This document shows positions 17,944-28,392 of a stretch of DNA of 64,000 nt, piece by piece. Position 1 is the stretch's first letter. Every line of letters starts with the position of its first letter. This stretch comes from Salinisphaera sp963835375. GTDB taxonomy: Bacteria > Pseudomonadota > Gammaproteobacteria > Nevskiales > Salinisphaeraceae. The stretch spans positions 450,260 through 514,259 of the forward strand of contig CAWIGB010000012.1 of assembly GCA_963835375.1 (NCBI GenBank), read 5' to 3'. The translations under genes and the position numbers were made by a program. The notes beneath the pieces were generated by a model. It was not told the DNA's origin, made no database searches, and saw only the letters and a program-made list of their open reading frames with translations.

Positions 17944-19173
17944 ATGACCATGACGGCCCTCCAGTACGACGAGATCCGCCGCCGACCGACGACCCGGGGT
18001 TGTGCAGCCACGCCGCCGAGACCGAGCAGAGACCGCGCGACCGCTTGGGCGACGCGGCCCCAGCTCAAGGCAAGAAACATCGTGGCCGCGGCGCTGTTCG
18101 ACCCGACCCACGGACGCTATGCGACCGGCTCGCGCAACATGCAGGTCTATTCGGCCCGGACCCGGCGTGCTATGCCTTCGTGCCGCGGAAGGGCCGGTGG
18201 CGCCGTTCGAGTTCTCGGGCTGCGAGCATCTTGCCGCCATCTGCCCACATTGACGAGATCTGTCCGGCCATGCGGTCTCCGTTATTATTTCTGCGATGAC
18301 CATCTCAAGCAGACCATGAATGCCGGGCCGACGAGATCGACCTATGGTTCGCGATCGTGGAGGAGTGACGGCGATTTCGCGGCGATCGAAAGCGTGACCT
18401 CGAAGGCGGCCTTCGCCCTGTCGAGCGCGGCCGGGCGGAACTGCGATGCCCAACCCTCTGGAACGGGCGCGTACCATCAAGGTGCCGAACGAAATCAAGA
18501 TGATCCGTAGCTCCCTGCGCGCGGTCGAGACCGGCGTGCGCAAGCTCGAGGCGGCGATCCGGCCTGGGGCGACCGAGAACGAGGATGGTCGAATCGGCAC
18601 CCGCACATCATTGCGATGAACGCGGACTATGTCGAAACCCGGCTGATGAATTCGGGGCCCAGAACCAACCCCTGGTTCCAGGAGTGCTGGACCCGGTCAC
18701 GAGGCCGGGGAACTGGTGGCCTGGGATACGGACTGTCGGTCGCGACGGCTATGATGCGGATTTGTCGCGACCTTTGTCTGTGGCGACCGCCGGGCACGCC
18801 CACGAGCGCAATCTTTATCGCATGGCCGATGATGAGATCCAGACCAAGATGGCCGGCATCGGCCGGCGTATCGTTCAAGGAATACGCCGAACAGGCCTGG
18901 CGGATCCCGACCTCCTACAAGGCACGGCGTCATTTCGCGTGGCTGACGGTGTCGGCATGACCGGCGAGTACCCCTATATCGTTCATCGTGAGGACATTGA
19001 CGACAAGGGCTACGATGCTGATGGAACCGGGCATTATGCTTTGTGTGGAAAGTCTATCGGCGATGAGGACGGCGGCGAGGGGGACAGCTTGAAGAACAGG
19101 TCTATATTGGTGCTGACTGCCGGGTCGAGCCGCGATCCGATTATTCTTTCGACGCGCGCCGCTGGGCCGCTGA
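17944..19173 (+). CDS. M24-family (creatinase/aminopeptidase P fold) enzyme, DddP-like; heavily frameshifted
   Basis: Reads from ATG 17944 (MTMTALQYDEIRR) through LKARNIVAAALFDPTHGRYA, TGSRNMQVYSAR, YYFCDDHLKQTMN, RARTIKVPNEIKMIRSSLRA, DYVETRLMNSGPRTNPWFQE, VAWDTD, GYDADLSRTFV, VGMTGEYPYIVHREDIDDKG and a C-terminal GDEDGGEGV-type segment. The stretch around GPRTNPWFQEC is what I know from DddP, the M24-fold DMSP lyase, and its homologues. Metal ligands equivalent to Asp-x-Asp and the later Asp are present. The position of the metal-binding His in HGVG reads Asp here, and the catalytic Asp of DddP (HGVGLCD) is replaced by Gly (GVGMTG). At least six frame changes. Either a DddP homologue of other function or a decayed copy. 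End approximate. Confidence 0.7.
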
Positions 19174-19247
19174 GACACGCCATACCCACGGCAGCGACCC
19201 GCGGCGGTCCGGCCGCGCCGTCCACGATGAAGCCAGACGAGAAAACC

Positions 19248-20238
19248 ATGAGCCAGACCCTGATACCGCATATCGATCTGACGCCGCTGCTCGCCGATAC
19301 AGCCGGGCGCGCCAGAACCGTGCCGCGATCGTCGATGCCGCCTGCGATTCCGGTTTCATGACCGTCGGCATCGCGCCGGGCCAGCTGAATCTCGCCGACG
19401 ATATTCACGGCCGGCTGCTGCGCTTCTTCGAACTCGACGAAGACCACAAGCAGCAGTTGGACGGCACAAGTTCGTGGCCGCCAACCGCAATGTCTATCGC
19501 GGCTATTTCCCGCCGCAGGACGAGGATCCGACCTGGAGGAGGGCATCGACCTCGGCCCGGATATCGCGCATCCCGAGCGCGCGGACAACGCCAGCGGCGA
19601 TCCGCTGCGCGAACCAACGCCGCGGCCGCCGGAGGCCGCGTTGCCCGGCTGGGCTGACGAATCGCGGCTTAGTACCGCGCGATGGAAGCGCTGGGCCGCG
19701 TCATCGCGGGCGCACTGGCCGAAGGGCTCGGCGTCGATCGTGAGACGTTGCTGCGGCCCTTCGGTTACGGTAATTCCACGCTGCGCCTGATTCATTATCC
19801 CGAGCGGCCGGTCGAGACACTCGACGCAATGCCCGCGGTGGACGGTGAAGGCGACGCCCGGCGCTGGTTGGTCGGCGTGCCCCATTGTGACAACGGCTTC
19901 ATCACGCTGCTGTGGCAGGACCAGGTGGGCGGGCTGCAGGTGCGCACACCGACGGTGGCTGGGAAGATGTGCCGCCGCGTGACCATGCGCTGGTGGTCAA
20001 TTTCGGGCGTTGCTGGCCGATTGTCGGGCGATCGTGTTCAGGCCACGGAACATCGCATTGTTGGACCGCCAATGGGCATTCGATCCCGTTCTTCTTCGAA
20101 ACCGGCAGTCGATGCGCATATCGCGGCCCCCGATGCGGCGGGCGACGGCGTTATATCTACGGCGATCGGTTATGGGAGCGCATGCAGGCGTTCGTCGAAT
20201 TCCAGGGGCTGGAGCGGACGCCGGTCGCGGACGCGTGA
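19248..20238 (+). CDS. Isopenicillin-N-synthase-type 2-oxoglutarate/Fe(II) dioxygenase (frameshifted)
   Basis: Starts at ATG 19248 (MSQTLIPHIDLTPLLADT). Frames must be joined at about 19300, 19410, 19480, 19540, 19620, 19960 and 20060. Recognisable parts are CDSGFMTV, FVAANRNVYRGYFPPQDEDP, the DIOX_N-type region, and the oxygenase core: NSTLRLIHYP, the Fe ligands His-x-Asp in GVPHCDNGFITLLWQD, GGLQVRTP, VVNFG, the distal His in TEHRIVG and the 2-oxoglutarate-binding Arg-x-Ser region near HSIPFFFE. It ends at TGA 20236-20238. About 330 residues, usual length. Lies 75 bp after the DddP-like gene and likely shares its transcript. Substrate unknown. Confidence 0.75.
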
Positions 20239-20512
20239 GCCCGTTCCTAGACACGCTCGATTGGGCCAGGAGCTGGCGGGCTCGGCTCGGCGATTGAGAC
20301 AGACCCGTTCGATCGCTGACGCAAGGCAAGGGGCACCACCGCGAAGGCCGCGGACACGGTTGGCTAGACTCGGTCCGGTCAGAGTGGCGCCATCCGCGTC
20401 ACATCATTGGGCTATGGTTAGCGTGCCCCGCAGATAGGTTTGCGCCGCGACTCCGCTGGTCGATCGGTCGGAGGGCGCGCGTATTGATGACATAACAAAA
20501 GGGGAATCGAGT

Positions 20513-21496
20513 ATGAAAAAACGAGTGATCTGTCGTGGGTTCGCAGCGCTGTTGCTGGCCGCGACCACGGCTCTGGGGTGTTCGTCGCTGGCGCTGGCCG
20601 CCGATCCGTCGTCAGCCAACACGGTCAATATCGGCATGCCGCCGTGGCCGGGTGCCACGATCAAGAGCCAGGTCGTGGCGGCGATCCTGAAGCCGCTCGG
20701 CTATCCGGTCGAGTACACCAAGGCGAGCGCTCGACCATCTACTCAGCCTGTCGCAGGACAAGGTCGACGTGAACCTGTCCGCCTGGTCGCCGGGGCAGGC
20801 GTCGAGCTTCATGCCGTACGTGAAGCAACACAAGATCGTGAAGCTCGGCGAAAATCTGACCGGCGCGACTTCCGGCTTTGCCGTGCCGAACTACATGGTC
20901 AAGCAGGGTTTGACCAGCGACACCCAGCTCGCGGCACACGACAAGGATGTGGATGCCACCGTGCATTGCATCGAGCCGGGCAGCGGCGCGAACAACATCG
21001 TCGAAAAGGCGATCAAGAACAACACGTACGGTCCCGGCGACTGGCACATGAAGCACAGCAGCACGGCCGCCATGCTGGCCGAGGCCAAGCGCGCGATCGA
21101 TCATCACCAACCGATCGTGTTCTGTGGCTGGCAGCCGCACTGGATGAACGTCGCGCTCGACATGACGATCCTCAAGGATCCGAAGAGCCTGTGGGGGCCG
21201 AACGGCGGTCACAGTCAGGTGCTGACGCTGGCGAGCGCCGGCTTCGTCAAGCGTGATCCGAATCTGGCGCGCTTTTTCCGCCAGTTTCAGGTTGATTCAG
21301 CCACGCAGAGTCAGTGGGTGTATCAATCGAGCTACAAGAAGCAGGATCATCAACAGGTGGCCGATAAATGGATTGCGGCCGATCTCGACGAAGTGGCGGG
21401 CTGGCTGAAGGGCGTCAAGGCCGCGGACGGCCAGTCGGCGGCCGAGGTTCTGCGCCGGCATCGGAAGCTGATCGCCGGCTGTCTCGACAGGGGTGA
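20513..21496 (+). CDS. Quaternary-ammonium/sulfonium ABC substrate-binding protein (OpuAC/ProX type)
   Basis: Start ATG 20513 behind AAAGGGGAA. A signal peptide (FAALLLAATTALGCSSLALA) and mature start AADPSSANTVNIGMPPWPGA are typical of glycine-betaine/choline receptors. One frame change near 20730 leads to TIYSDLSQDKVDVNLSAWSP, then VPNYMVKQGLTSDTQLA, IEPGSGANNIVEKAIKNN, and VFCGWQPHWMNVALDMTILK, whose Trp-rich segment is the cationic-ligand cage region of the family. The C-terminus ends RLSRQG at 21496 after another shift. No permease or ATPase gene adjoins it. With its 274-bp leader it may be its own transcription unit, downstream of the DddP-like and dioxygenase genes. Confidence 0.82.
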
Positions 21497-21508
21497 TCGC
21501 TCGATTGC

Positions 21509-21533
21509 AAAAAAAGCCGCCCCAAGGGCCGGC
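21509..21533 (-). terminator. Intrinsic terminator of the aldehyde dehydrogenase gene
   Basis: On the minus strand GCCGGCC-CTTG-GGGCGGC (one mismatch) is followed by seven T, starting 24 bp after the aldehyde dehydrogenase stop. It also separates it from the convergent OpuAC-type gene. Confidence 0.7.
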
Positions 21534-21556
21534 TCGCCTGGGTGGCCCATGGCGGC

Positions 21557-23010
21557 CTAGAATGGACGTAGATCGTCATTGTCTCTTACGTACGCTTCGA
21601 GGCCGGCTTCCCCGTCCTCGCCCGCCAATACCGCTGTTGCGATAGCCCTATGGAAGCCCTGCACGGGATTCGCCCCGCCGCGGTTGGCATAGATCTCACC
21701 GAAGATGACGACCATGCACGGTCGTCATCAGACGCTTACGTTGTTCGTGAACAGATAAGCCGACAGGCGGAACTCTGAGAACTTGGCGAATCCACGCCTG
21801 TCGAAGGAATCGACCTTCATGATGGGTCAGGGGCCGGAAGATCTCTTCCTGCATGATTCGATGTCGTTGGAGACGCCGTGGAGCACGATCGGAGCCGTCG
21901 TAGAAGGCTCGGTTGAAACTCGCCGCGGAGAGCTTTTCGCGGCCGGTCTCAAGATGGGCGCCCTGATCGACGGCGCGCTGGAACATGTGGACGGCCTTCT
22001 CTCCAAACTCGCCGCTGTCATCCTCGGCCCCATGTCGACGTCTTCGTGGGCCAGCGGATCGCGATCTTGAGCTCCTGGACGCGTTCCTGGAAGTTCGGGA
22101 AGGCGTCGTGATGCCGGCCGTGGGCATACATGCGTTCGTTGCAGGTACAGACCTGGCCCTGTCGGAAAGGCGCGGACGCGACGCGGCCTCCACGAGCCAG
22201 CTCCATCGGCATCGTCCCATGACAATGAAGGCCCTTGCCACCCAGCTCTGGGCGAACCAGCTTCCGGTGCGACCCACAGCCGCCTTGTCAGAGTTGGCGC
22301 CCGCCGGGGGCGCTACCGGTCATCGAAACGAGCTGGGTCTTGTCGTCGGGTGACGAGGTGGTTGCCGACATCCTTGCCCTGGGCGCTGACGATATTGACC
22401 ACGCCATCCAGATGCCGGCCTGGCGGGCCAGCTCGACGATTTCCATCGCGGTCAGCGGGGTTTCTTCCGACGGTTTCAACACGATCGTGTTGCCGGCGGC
22501 GAGCGCCGGGCGAGACTTACGAGCCGATCGACGCCGCCGGGAAGTTCCGGCCGTGATGCCCACGACCACGCCGTGGGGCACTTTCTCGATGCCGATCTGC
22601 TGGTCCGGATAGTCGGCCAGCACGATGCCGCCCTCCAGGCATGCTGGTTGACGAGACGGATGAGTTCGGCGCACGTCCCAAGACATCAAGCACGTGATTC
22701 CGACAGCGGTTTGCCCTGTTCGAGCAGTGATCAGGCGCGCAGACCGCTCGGTATGGTTGCTGGATCCGTGCGACCAGATCGAGCAACAGATCGGCGCGAT
22801 ACTTGGCTGTGGTGCGCCGCCACGTAGCGAAAGCGCTCGTCCGCTGCCTGGAGTGCTTTTTCAGAAACATCCTCGGTGGCCATATAAGCGCGAGCCAGCA
22901 GTGCGCACGGTCGCCGGGTTGAGCGCATCCAGCGGCTTGCCGGCGGCGTATTCCCAGCGGCCAGCGATGAACTGGCGGTAGATTGTAGTGAGTTTGTCGA
23001 TCAAAGTCAT
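21557..23010 (-). CDS. NAD(P)-dependent aldehyde dehydrogenase, AldA-like (frameshifted)
   Basis: Starts at ATG 23010 (MTLIDKLTTIYRQFIAGRWE). Following frames gives ALNPAT, ATEDVSEKALQAADERFR, ADLLLDLVARI, GIVLADYPDQQIGIEKVPHG, VVVGIT, ALAAGNTIVLKPSEETPLTA, MEIVELARQAGI, KTQLVSMTGSAP, the catalytic-Cys region around GQVCTCNERMY, MGPRMTAASLE, IMQEEIFGPLT and the end LEAYVRDNDDLRPF at 21557. About 480 residues. The CxCNERMY segment and overall pattern resemble lactaldehyde/glycolaldehyde dehydrogenase AldA. At least eight frame changes make this one of the worst-read genes here. Convergent with the betaine-binding protein gene. Confidence 0.78.
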
Positions 23011-23159
23011 GGACGTTCATCGGACATGGAGATCGTAATAAAAATGTAATGCGATAAAGACTTTCGCTTTAGCGCCGCTTTATCAGACATGGTTTTATAC
23101 GGAGTGGTACGGCGCGGCGCTAACGCCAGTACTGCCGCTGGCACAATAAGCGCCGCTTT

Positions 23160-23236
23160 GCGCCCGTAGCTCAGTTGGATAGAGCGCCCGCCTTCTAAGC
23201 GGATGGTCGCTGGTTCGAATCCAGCCGGGCGCGCCA
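23160..23236 (+). tRNA. tRNA-Arg (anticodon TCT)
   Basis: 77-nt cloverleaf with encoded CCA. Acceptor GCGCCCG pairs with CGGGCGC, the D-loop contains AGCTCAGTTGGATAGAGC, the anticodon loop is CTTCTAA, and the T-arm GGTTCGAATCC is standard. Confidence 0.95.
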
Positions 23237-23514
23237 TTATACGGCTCGCCGAAAGGCGGGCTCTGGCGATACGCCTATAGTCATCATTCGAACCAGCGAC
23301 AGAAAAATAGCCTGGCTTGCGGCACAGGATGCGCAGCGCGCATCCGAACGACGTCCGGCGGGGGACGCGCCAGCCCATGGAGTTGACGAGGTGGTAGGGA
23401 TAGCGTCAGGTGGCACGAATAAGCGACACAAACAGTTTGTGCCAAACACGACAACACCGCTCAGAATACGCAGCTCGCGTCGGGGCGTGGCCTCGAACGC
23501 GGTGGTCAGACGAT

Positions 23515-23591
23515 GGTGGGCGTAGCTCAGTTGGTAGAGCCCCGGATTGTGATTCCGGTCGTCGTGGGTTCGAGTCCCATCGTCCACCCCA
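23515..23591 (+). tRNA. tRNA-His (anticodon GTG)
   Basis: Cloverleaf with encoded CCA and the extra 5' G at 23515 opposite discriminator C, a hallmark of tRNA-His. Acceptor GTGGGCG / CGTCCAC, anticodon loop TTGTGAT, T-arm GGGTTCGAGTCCC. Confidence 0.95.
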
Positions 23592-23648
23592 TCTCCGGAT
23601 CGCTTCGGCGACTGGCGAATCGAAGCCGCAGCGTACTGCCCCCACTCT

Positions 23649-23723
<75 letters not shown>

Positions 23724-23810
23724 TTCTATTTCTCCTGCAGCTGGCGCCGCTGTTGAATGCGCTCGTTATGATCCCATCTCCTGTGCGTAAATCGCATTGG
23801 AGCTTGTCAA

Positions 23811-24828
23811 TGGAATCGATCGATCTGAACGGCGACTCGCTTGTCGCTTCGCGTATCGGCCTGGGCACCTGGGCTATCGGTGGCCGCATGTGGGGCGGTA
23901 CCGATGAGGCAGAGTCGATCCGTACCATCCAGAGCGCCCCCGATCGGGGTATCACGCTGATCGATACCGCGCCGGTTTACGGGTTTGGCCACTCCGAAGA
24001 GATCGTGGGCAAGGCAATCAAGCAGGCGGGGGCCCGCGACGGGGTCGTACTTGCGACCAAATGTGCGCTCGAATGGGACGCGAAGGTGGTCGCAACGCGA
24101 GCAAGGCGCGGATTCTGCAGGAAGCGGATGATTCGTTGCGCCGGCTGCAAACGGATGTGATTGATCTGCTTCAGGTGCACTGGCCGGATCCGCAGGTCGA
24201 TGTGCGCGAGAGCGCCGAAGCGATGGCCGAGCTCAAGGATGCGGGCAAGATCCGTGCGATCGGGGTGTCCAACTTCACGCCGGAGCAGATGAGTGCTTTC
24301 TCGCAGGTCGCTGCCATCGACGTGGCCCAGAATCCATACAATCTGTTCGAGCGCCAGATCGACGCGGATGTGATGCCATGGGTTCGCGAACATGGCACGC
24401 TCTGCTGGCCTATGGCGCGCTGTGCCGGGGCCTGCTGTCCGGAAGGATGCATGCCGATCGCGAATTCCCGGGCGATGATCTGCGCAACAACGATCCGAAA
24501 TTCCAGCAGCCACGGTTCGGCCAGTATCTGAAAGCGGTCGATGCGCTGGAAAAGTTCGCGCAGGACAACTACGGCAAGCATGTGCTCGATTTGGCCATTC
24601 GCTGGATTCTGGATCAATATCCGGCCAGCGTTGCGCTGTGGGGCGCGCGAACGCCGGATCAGCTGGAGGCCGTGGCAACGTGTCGGGCTGGCGGCTCGAC
24701 GAGGAGGCGCGCGCAGAAATGGCCCGTATTGTCGAGACCCATGTCGTTGATCCCGTGGGCCCGGAATTCATGGCGCCGCCGGCCCGCAACTCAAAAAACG
24801 ATCGTGCCCCGGTTTTCGGCCGCCTTGA
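23811..24828 (+). CDS. Aldo/keto reductase (frameshifted)
   Basis: Start at ATG 23811 (MESIDLNGDSLVASRIGLGT) behind GGAG. AKR hallmarks: Asp and Tyr in TLIDTAPVYGFGHSEE, Lys in GVVLATKCALEW, His in DLLQVHWPDPQVDV, then IRAIGVSNFTPEQMSAF, VAQNPYNLFER, LLAYGALCRGLLSGRM and VLDLAIRWILDQYPASVALW. Frame changes near 24090, 24395 and 24680. The end is uncertain: the homologous reading PEFMAPPAR is followed by no clear in-frame stop, and I place the end before the tig leader. Reduces aldehydes or ketones with NAD(P)H; substrate unknown. Confidence 0.82.
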
Positions 24829-24902
24829 TATACTGGCTGGTCAACCGGGCGTGCGTATGGCGCGCCGATCTTCACATTCTCAAAAGTATTTCGAGGTAGT
24901 TA

Positions 24903-26227
24903 ATGGACGTTTCCGTAGAAAATCCCGGCGGCCTGACCCGGCGACTGAAGGTGCAGATTCCGGCCGAGCGCGTGAATGAGGCGGTGGATGCCAAGGTCAA
25001 GCGCGTCGGTCAGCATGCCCGGATCCCGGGGTTTCGGCCGGGCAAGGCGCCGATGAAGGTGCTCTATCAGCGCTACGGTGCCCAGGCGCGCCAGGAAGCG
25101 GTCGGTGAACTCATTCAGAGCGCCTATCCCGAAGCATTGGAAAAGGCCGAGCTCAATCCGCCGGCCAGCCGCAGATCGAACTGGGCGGGATCAAGGAGAA
25201 CGAGCCTTGGAATTCACCGCAAGTTTCGATGTCTATCCTGATATAGAGTTAACGGGGCTTGACGCCATCGAGGTGGAAAGACCGGTAGTGGAAGTGACCG
25301 ATGCCGACGTCGACAAGACCATCGAGCGTATCCAGGAGCAGAACAAGACCTGGGAAGAGGTCGAGCGCGAGTCGCAGGACGGCGATCAGGTCGTGGTTGA
25401 TTACGTCGGCCGCATAGACGGCGAAGCGTTCGAGGGCGGCACCGGCAACGATATCGAGGTCAATCTCGGCGAACAGCAGTTCCTGCCGGATCTGGAGCGT
25501 GCGCTCGTGGGCCGCAAGCCCGATGAGCAGTTCGATGTCGACGTCAGCTTTCCCCGAGGACTACGGCGCGGAGGATCTGGCCGGCAAGACCGCGAGCTTC
25601 GAGGTGACCGTCAAGGCCGTCAAGGAAGCCAAGCCCGCCGAGATCGACGACGAATTCCTCAAGCAGATGGGCGTCGAAGAAGGCGGCATCGATGCGCTGC
25701 AGCGAAAAGGTGCGCGAGTCGCTGGAGCAGGAAGCCAAGCACGCGATCGATACCAGCGTGAAGACCCAGGCGATGGATGCGCTGCACAATGCCAATCCGA
25801 TCGAGGTGCCGGAGTCGATGGTCGCCCAGGAAATCGATCGCATGCGCAAGGAGGCGATGCAGCGCATGCCTCAGCAGATGCAGCGGAACGAAGAGCAGGC
25901 CAAGCAACTGCTGCCCGACGAGCGCTGCGCGAGAAGGCGGAGCGCCGCGTCGCCCTGGGTCTGTTGATTGCTGAAGTGATTTCCGAAAAAGAAATACAGC
26001 TCGATGCGGGCGCGTGACCGAGAAGATGGAAGAAATCGCCTCCGGCTATGGCGAACAGGCCGAGCGGTCAAGAACTACTACCAGCCGAATCCGCAGCTCA
26101 TGCAGGGTCTGCAGGCGATGGTCATGGAAGAGCAGGTGGTCGACAAACTGCTGGAAAAGGGGCGACGGTGACCGAAAAGGAAACCGAGCTCGACGAACTA
26201 CTCAACGCCAATCGCCAGAACGGCTAG
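24903..26227 (+). CDS. tig: Trigger factor, ribosome-bound chaperone
   Basis: Start ATG 24903 (MDVSVENPGGLTRRLKVQIP). The ribosome-binding domain has the signature GFRPGKAPMKVLYQRYG (about residues 43-60). The FKBP-type PPIase domain follows (DGDQVVVDYVGRIDGEAFEG, EQQFLPDLERALVG), then the C-terminal chaperone arms (SMVAQEIDRMRKEAMQR, KAERRVALGLLIAEVIS, EEQVVDKLLEKATVTEKE) ending NANRQNG at 26227. About 435 residues. At least six frame changes, the first near 25148. It assists nascent chains at the exit tunnel and heads the tig-clpP-clpX-lon quality-control cluster. Confidence 0.93.
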
Positions 26228-26262
26228 CGGCCTGGTCTGCCGCGCAAGGAAACGCAAAGCTT

Positions 26263-26951
26263 ATGGCAGAACGCAACGACGACAACATGCCGGCCCAGAA
26301 CCTGGGCCTGATTCCGATGGTCATCGAGCAGACCGCGCGCGGCGAACGGTCGTTCGACATCTACTCGCGCCTGCTCAAGGAGCGGGTGATATTCGTGGTC
26401 GGCCCGATCGACGACCATATGGCGAATCTGATCGTCGCCCAGCTGCTGTTCCTGGAGTCCGACAATCCGGACAAGGACATCCAGCTCTATATCAATTCGC
26501 CGGGCGGTGTGATCACCGCGGGCATGTCGATCTACGACACGATGCAGTTCGTCAAGCCCGACGTGGCCACGATGTGCCTCGGACAGGCGGCGAGCATGGG
26601 GGCAGTGCTGCTGGCGGCGGGTGCCGCGGGTAAGCGTTACTGCCTGCCCAATTCGCGCATCATGATCCATCAGCCGCTGGGCGGCTTCCAGGGGCAGGCG
26701 ACGGATATCGAGATCCATGCCCGTGAAATCCTGCATGCGCGGGAGCGCCTTAACGAGGTGCTGGCACATCACACCGGTCAGCCGCTGGACAAGATCGAGC
26801 GCGATACCGAGCGGGATTTTTTCATGAGTGCGACGAGGCGGTCGAATACGGCGTCATCGACGACGTGCTGACCTCCCGTGCCGCGCTGGCCGAGAAGGCC
26901 GACAAGGGCAATCAAAGTAAGATCGCGCTGGTTCAACGCGAACAACCGTGA
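26263..26951 (+). CDS. clpP: ATP-dependent Clp protease proteolytic subunit
   Basis: Start ATG 26263 (MAERNDDNMPAQNLGLIPMV); an ATG at 26287 is an alternative. Catalytic triad Ser111 (GQAASMG), His136 (MIHQPLGG) and Asp185 (IERDTERD) fall at the same positions as in the Escherichia coli precursor. One frame change near 26830 joins FFMS to DEAVEYGVIDDVLT, and the protein ends with a longer tail, ALVQREQP, at 26951. The barrel-shaped peptidase works with ClpX, encoded 65 bp downstream. Confidence 0.95.
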
Positions 26952-27016
26952 CAAGCGTTTACCCGATATGTCATACAGGACATATCGGCAGGCCCAGTAG
27001 CAAGAGGTCCTAACCC

Positions 27017-28283
27017 ATGGCAGAAGACAGCAACGCAAGCGGCTCCAACGGCAATTCGGGCCGTACGCTGTATTGCTCGTTCTGCGGAAAAAGCGAGCAC
27101 GAGGTGCGCAAGCTCATCGCGGGTCCGTCGGTATTCATCTGCGATGAATGCGTGGATCTGTGCAACGACATCATGCGCGAGGAACTCGCGAGCAAGCCGG
27201 CCAAGAAGGGTCTGCCGAGCCCGCAGGAAATCAAGCGCGTGCTGGATGACTACGTCATCGGCCAGGAATCGGCAAAGAAGATTCTGGCGGTGGCGGTCTA
27301 CAACCATTACAAGCGGCTGAACGCCGAAGCCGCTGAAGACGACGTTGAACTGCAGAAGTCGAACATCCTGATGATCGGGCCGACCGGCTGCGGCAAGACA
27401 CTGCTGGCCGAAACACTGGCGCGGTTGCTGGACGTGCCGTTCGCGATCGCCGACGCCACCACGCTCACCGAGGCGGGCTATGTGGGCGAGGATGTCGAGA
27501 ACATCATCCAGAAGCTGCTGCAGAAATGCGACTACGATGTCGAAAAGGCACAGCGAGGCATCGTCTATATCGACGAAATCGACAAGATTTCGCGCAAGTC
27601 CGAAAATCCGTCGATCACGCGCGATGTCTCGGGCGAGGGCGTGCAGCAGGCGCTGCTCAAGCTGATCGAGGGCACCACCGCTTCGTGCCGCCGCAAGGCG
27701 GGCGCAAGCATCCGCAGCAGGAATTCCTCCAGGTCGATACCGGCGGTATTCTGTTCATCGTGGGCGGCGCGTTCGCCGGACTGGACAAGACCATCGCCAG
27801 CCTCCGGGCGTTCCGGCATCGGCTTCTCGGCCGAGGTCAAGGGCCAGGCCGATCAGCGCGCGCTGGGCGAATGCTGCGCGTCGAACCCGAGGACCTGGTC
27901 AAGTACGGCCTGATTCCCGAATTCGTCGGCCGCCTGCCGGTGGTCGCCACGCTCGAGGAGCTCGACGAGACGGCGCTGATATCGATCCTGCGCGAGCCGA
28001 AGAACGCGCTCACCAAGCAGTACGCCAAGCTTTTCGAGATGGAAGACTGCGAACTTGAGATCCGCGAGGATGCGCTCAGTGCGATCGCGCACGGGCCATG
28101 GAGCGCAAGACCGGCGCCCGCGGCCTGCGCACGATCCTGGAGTCGATCCTGCTGGACGTGATGTACGAGCTGCCGGCGATGGAAAACGTCTCCAAGGTGG
28201 TGGTCGACGAAGCCGTGGTCAAGGGTGATGCCCAGCCGTATATCGTCTATGAGAACGCCGACGCCACCCGTGCCGGCGCCTAG
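27017..28283 (+). CDS. clpX: Clp protease ATP-binding subunit
   Basis: Start ATG 27017 behind AGAGGTCC. N-terminal C4 zinc-binding domain (CSFCGKSEHEV ... CDECVDLC), Walker A IGPTGCGKTLLAE, pore loop GYVGEDVENI, Walker B IVYIDEIDKI, sensor region GLIPEFVGRLPVVATLEEL, and the C-terminal small domain MERKTGARGLRTILESIL ending DATRAGA at 28283. Frame changes near 27683 (a G lost from GG), 27800 (inserted T), 27870 (an A lost from AAA) and 28095 (a C lost from CC). Unfolds substrates and feeds them to ClpP. An intrinsic terminator follows. Confidence 0.95.
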
Positions 28284-28351
28284 CAAGTGGGCGGCGCCGC
28301 GCGGGCGATTGAAAAACGCCGGGCGGCCGCAGTTTCAATTAAATTCACAGT

Positions 28352-28377
28352 GGCCGGCGTAATGCCGGCCGCTTTTT
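28352..28377 (+). terminator. Intrinsic terminator between clpX and lon
   Basis: GGCCGGC-GTAAT-GCCGGCC stem-loop followed by GC and five T. It separates the clpPX transcript from lon, whose start codon lies 16 bp further on, so lon would need an upstream promoter that reads through or one overlapping this hairpin. Confidence 0.75.
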
Positions 28378-28392
28378 ATCGCGAGGGTTCAA

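Noticed and set aside
17944..19173. Ectoine hydrolase (DoeA/EutD) as an alternative M24 assignment
   Set aside because: The DoeA active-site region as I know it does not match; the stretch around GPRTNPWFQEC fits DddP-like members instead.
24800..24902. A tig promoter at TATACT (24829-24834)
   Set aside because: The -10 is good but no acceptable -35 lies 16-18 bp upstream, so I did not annotate it.
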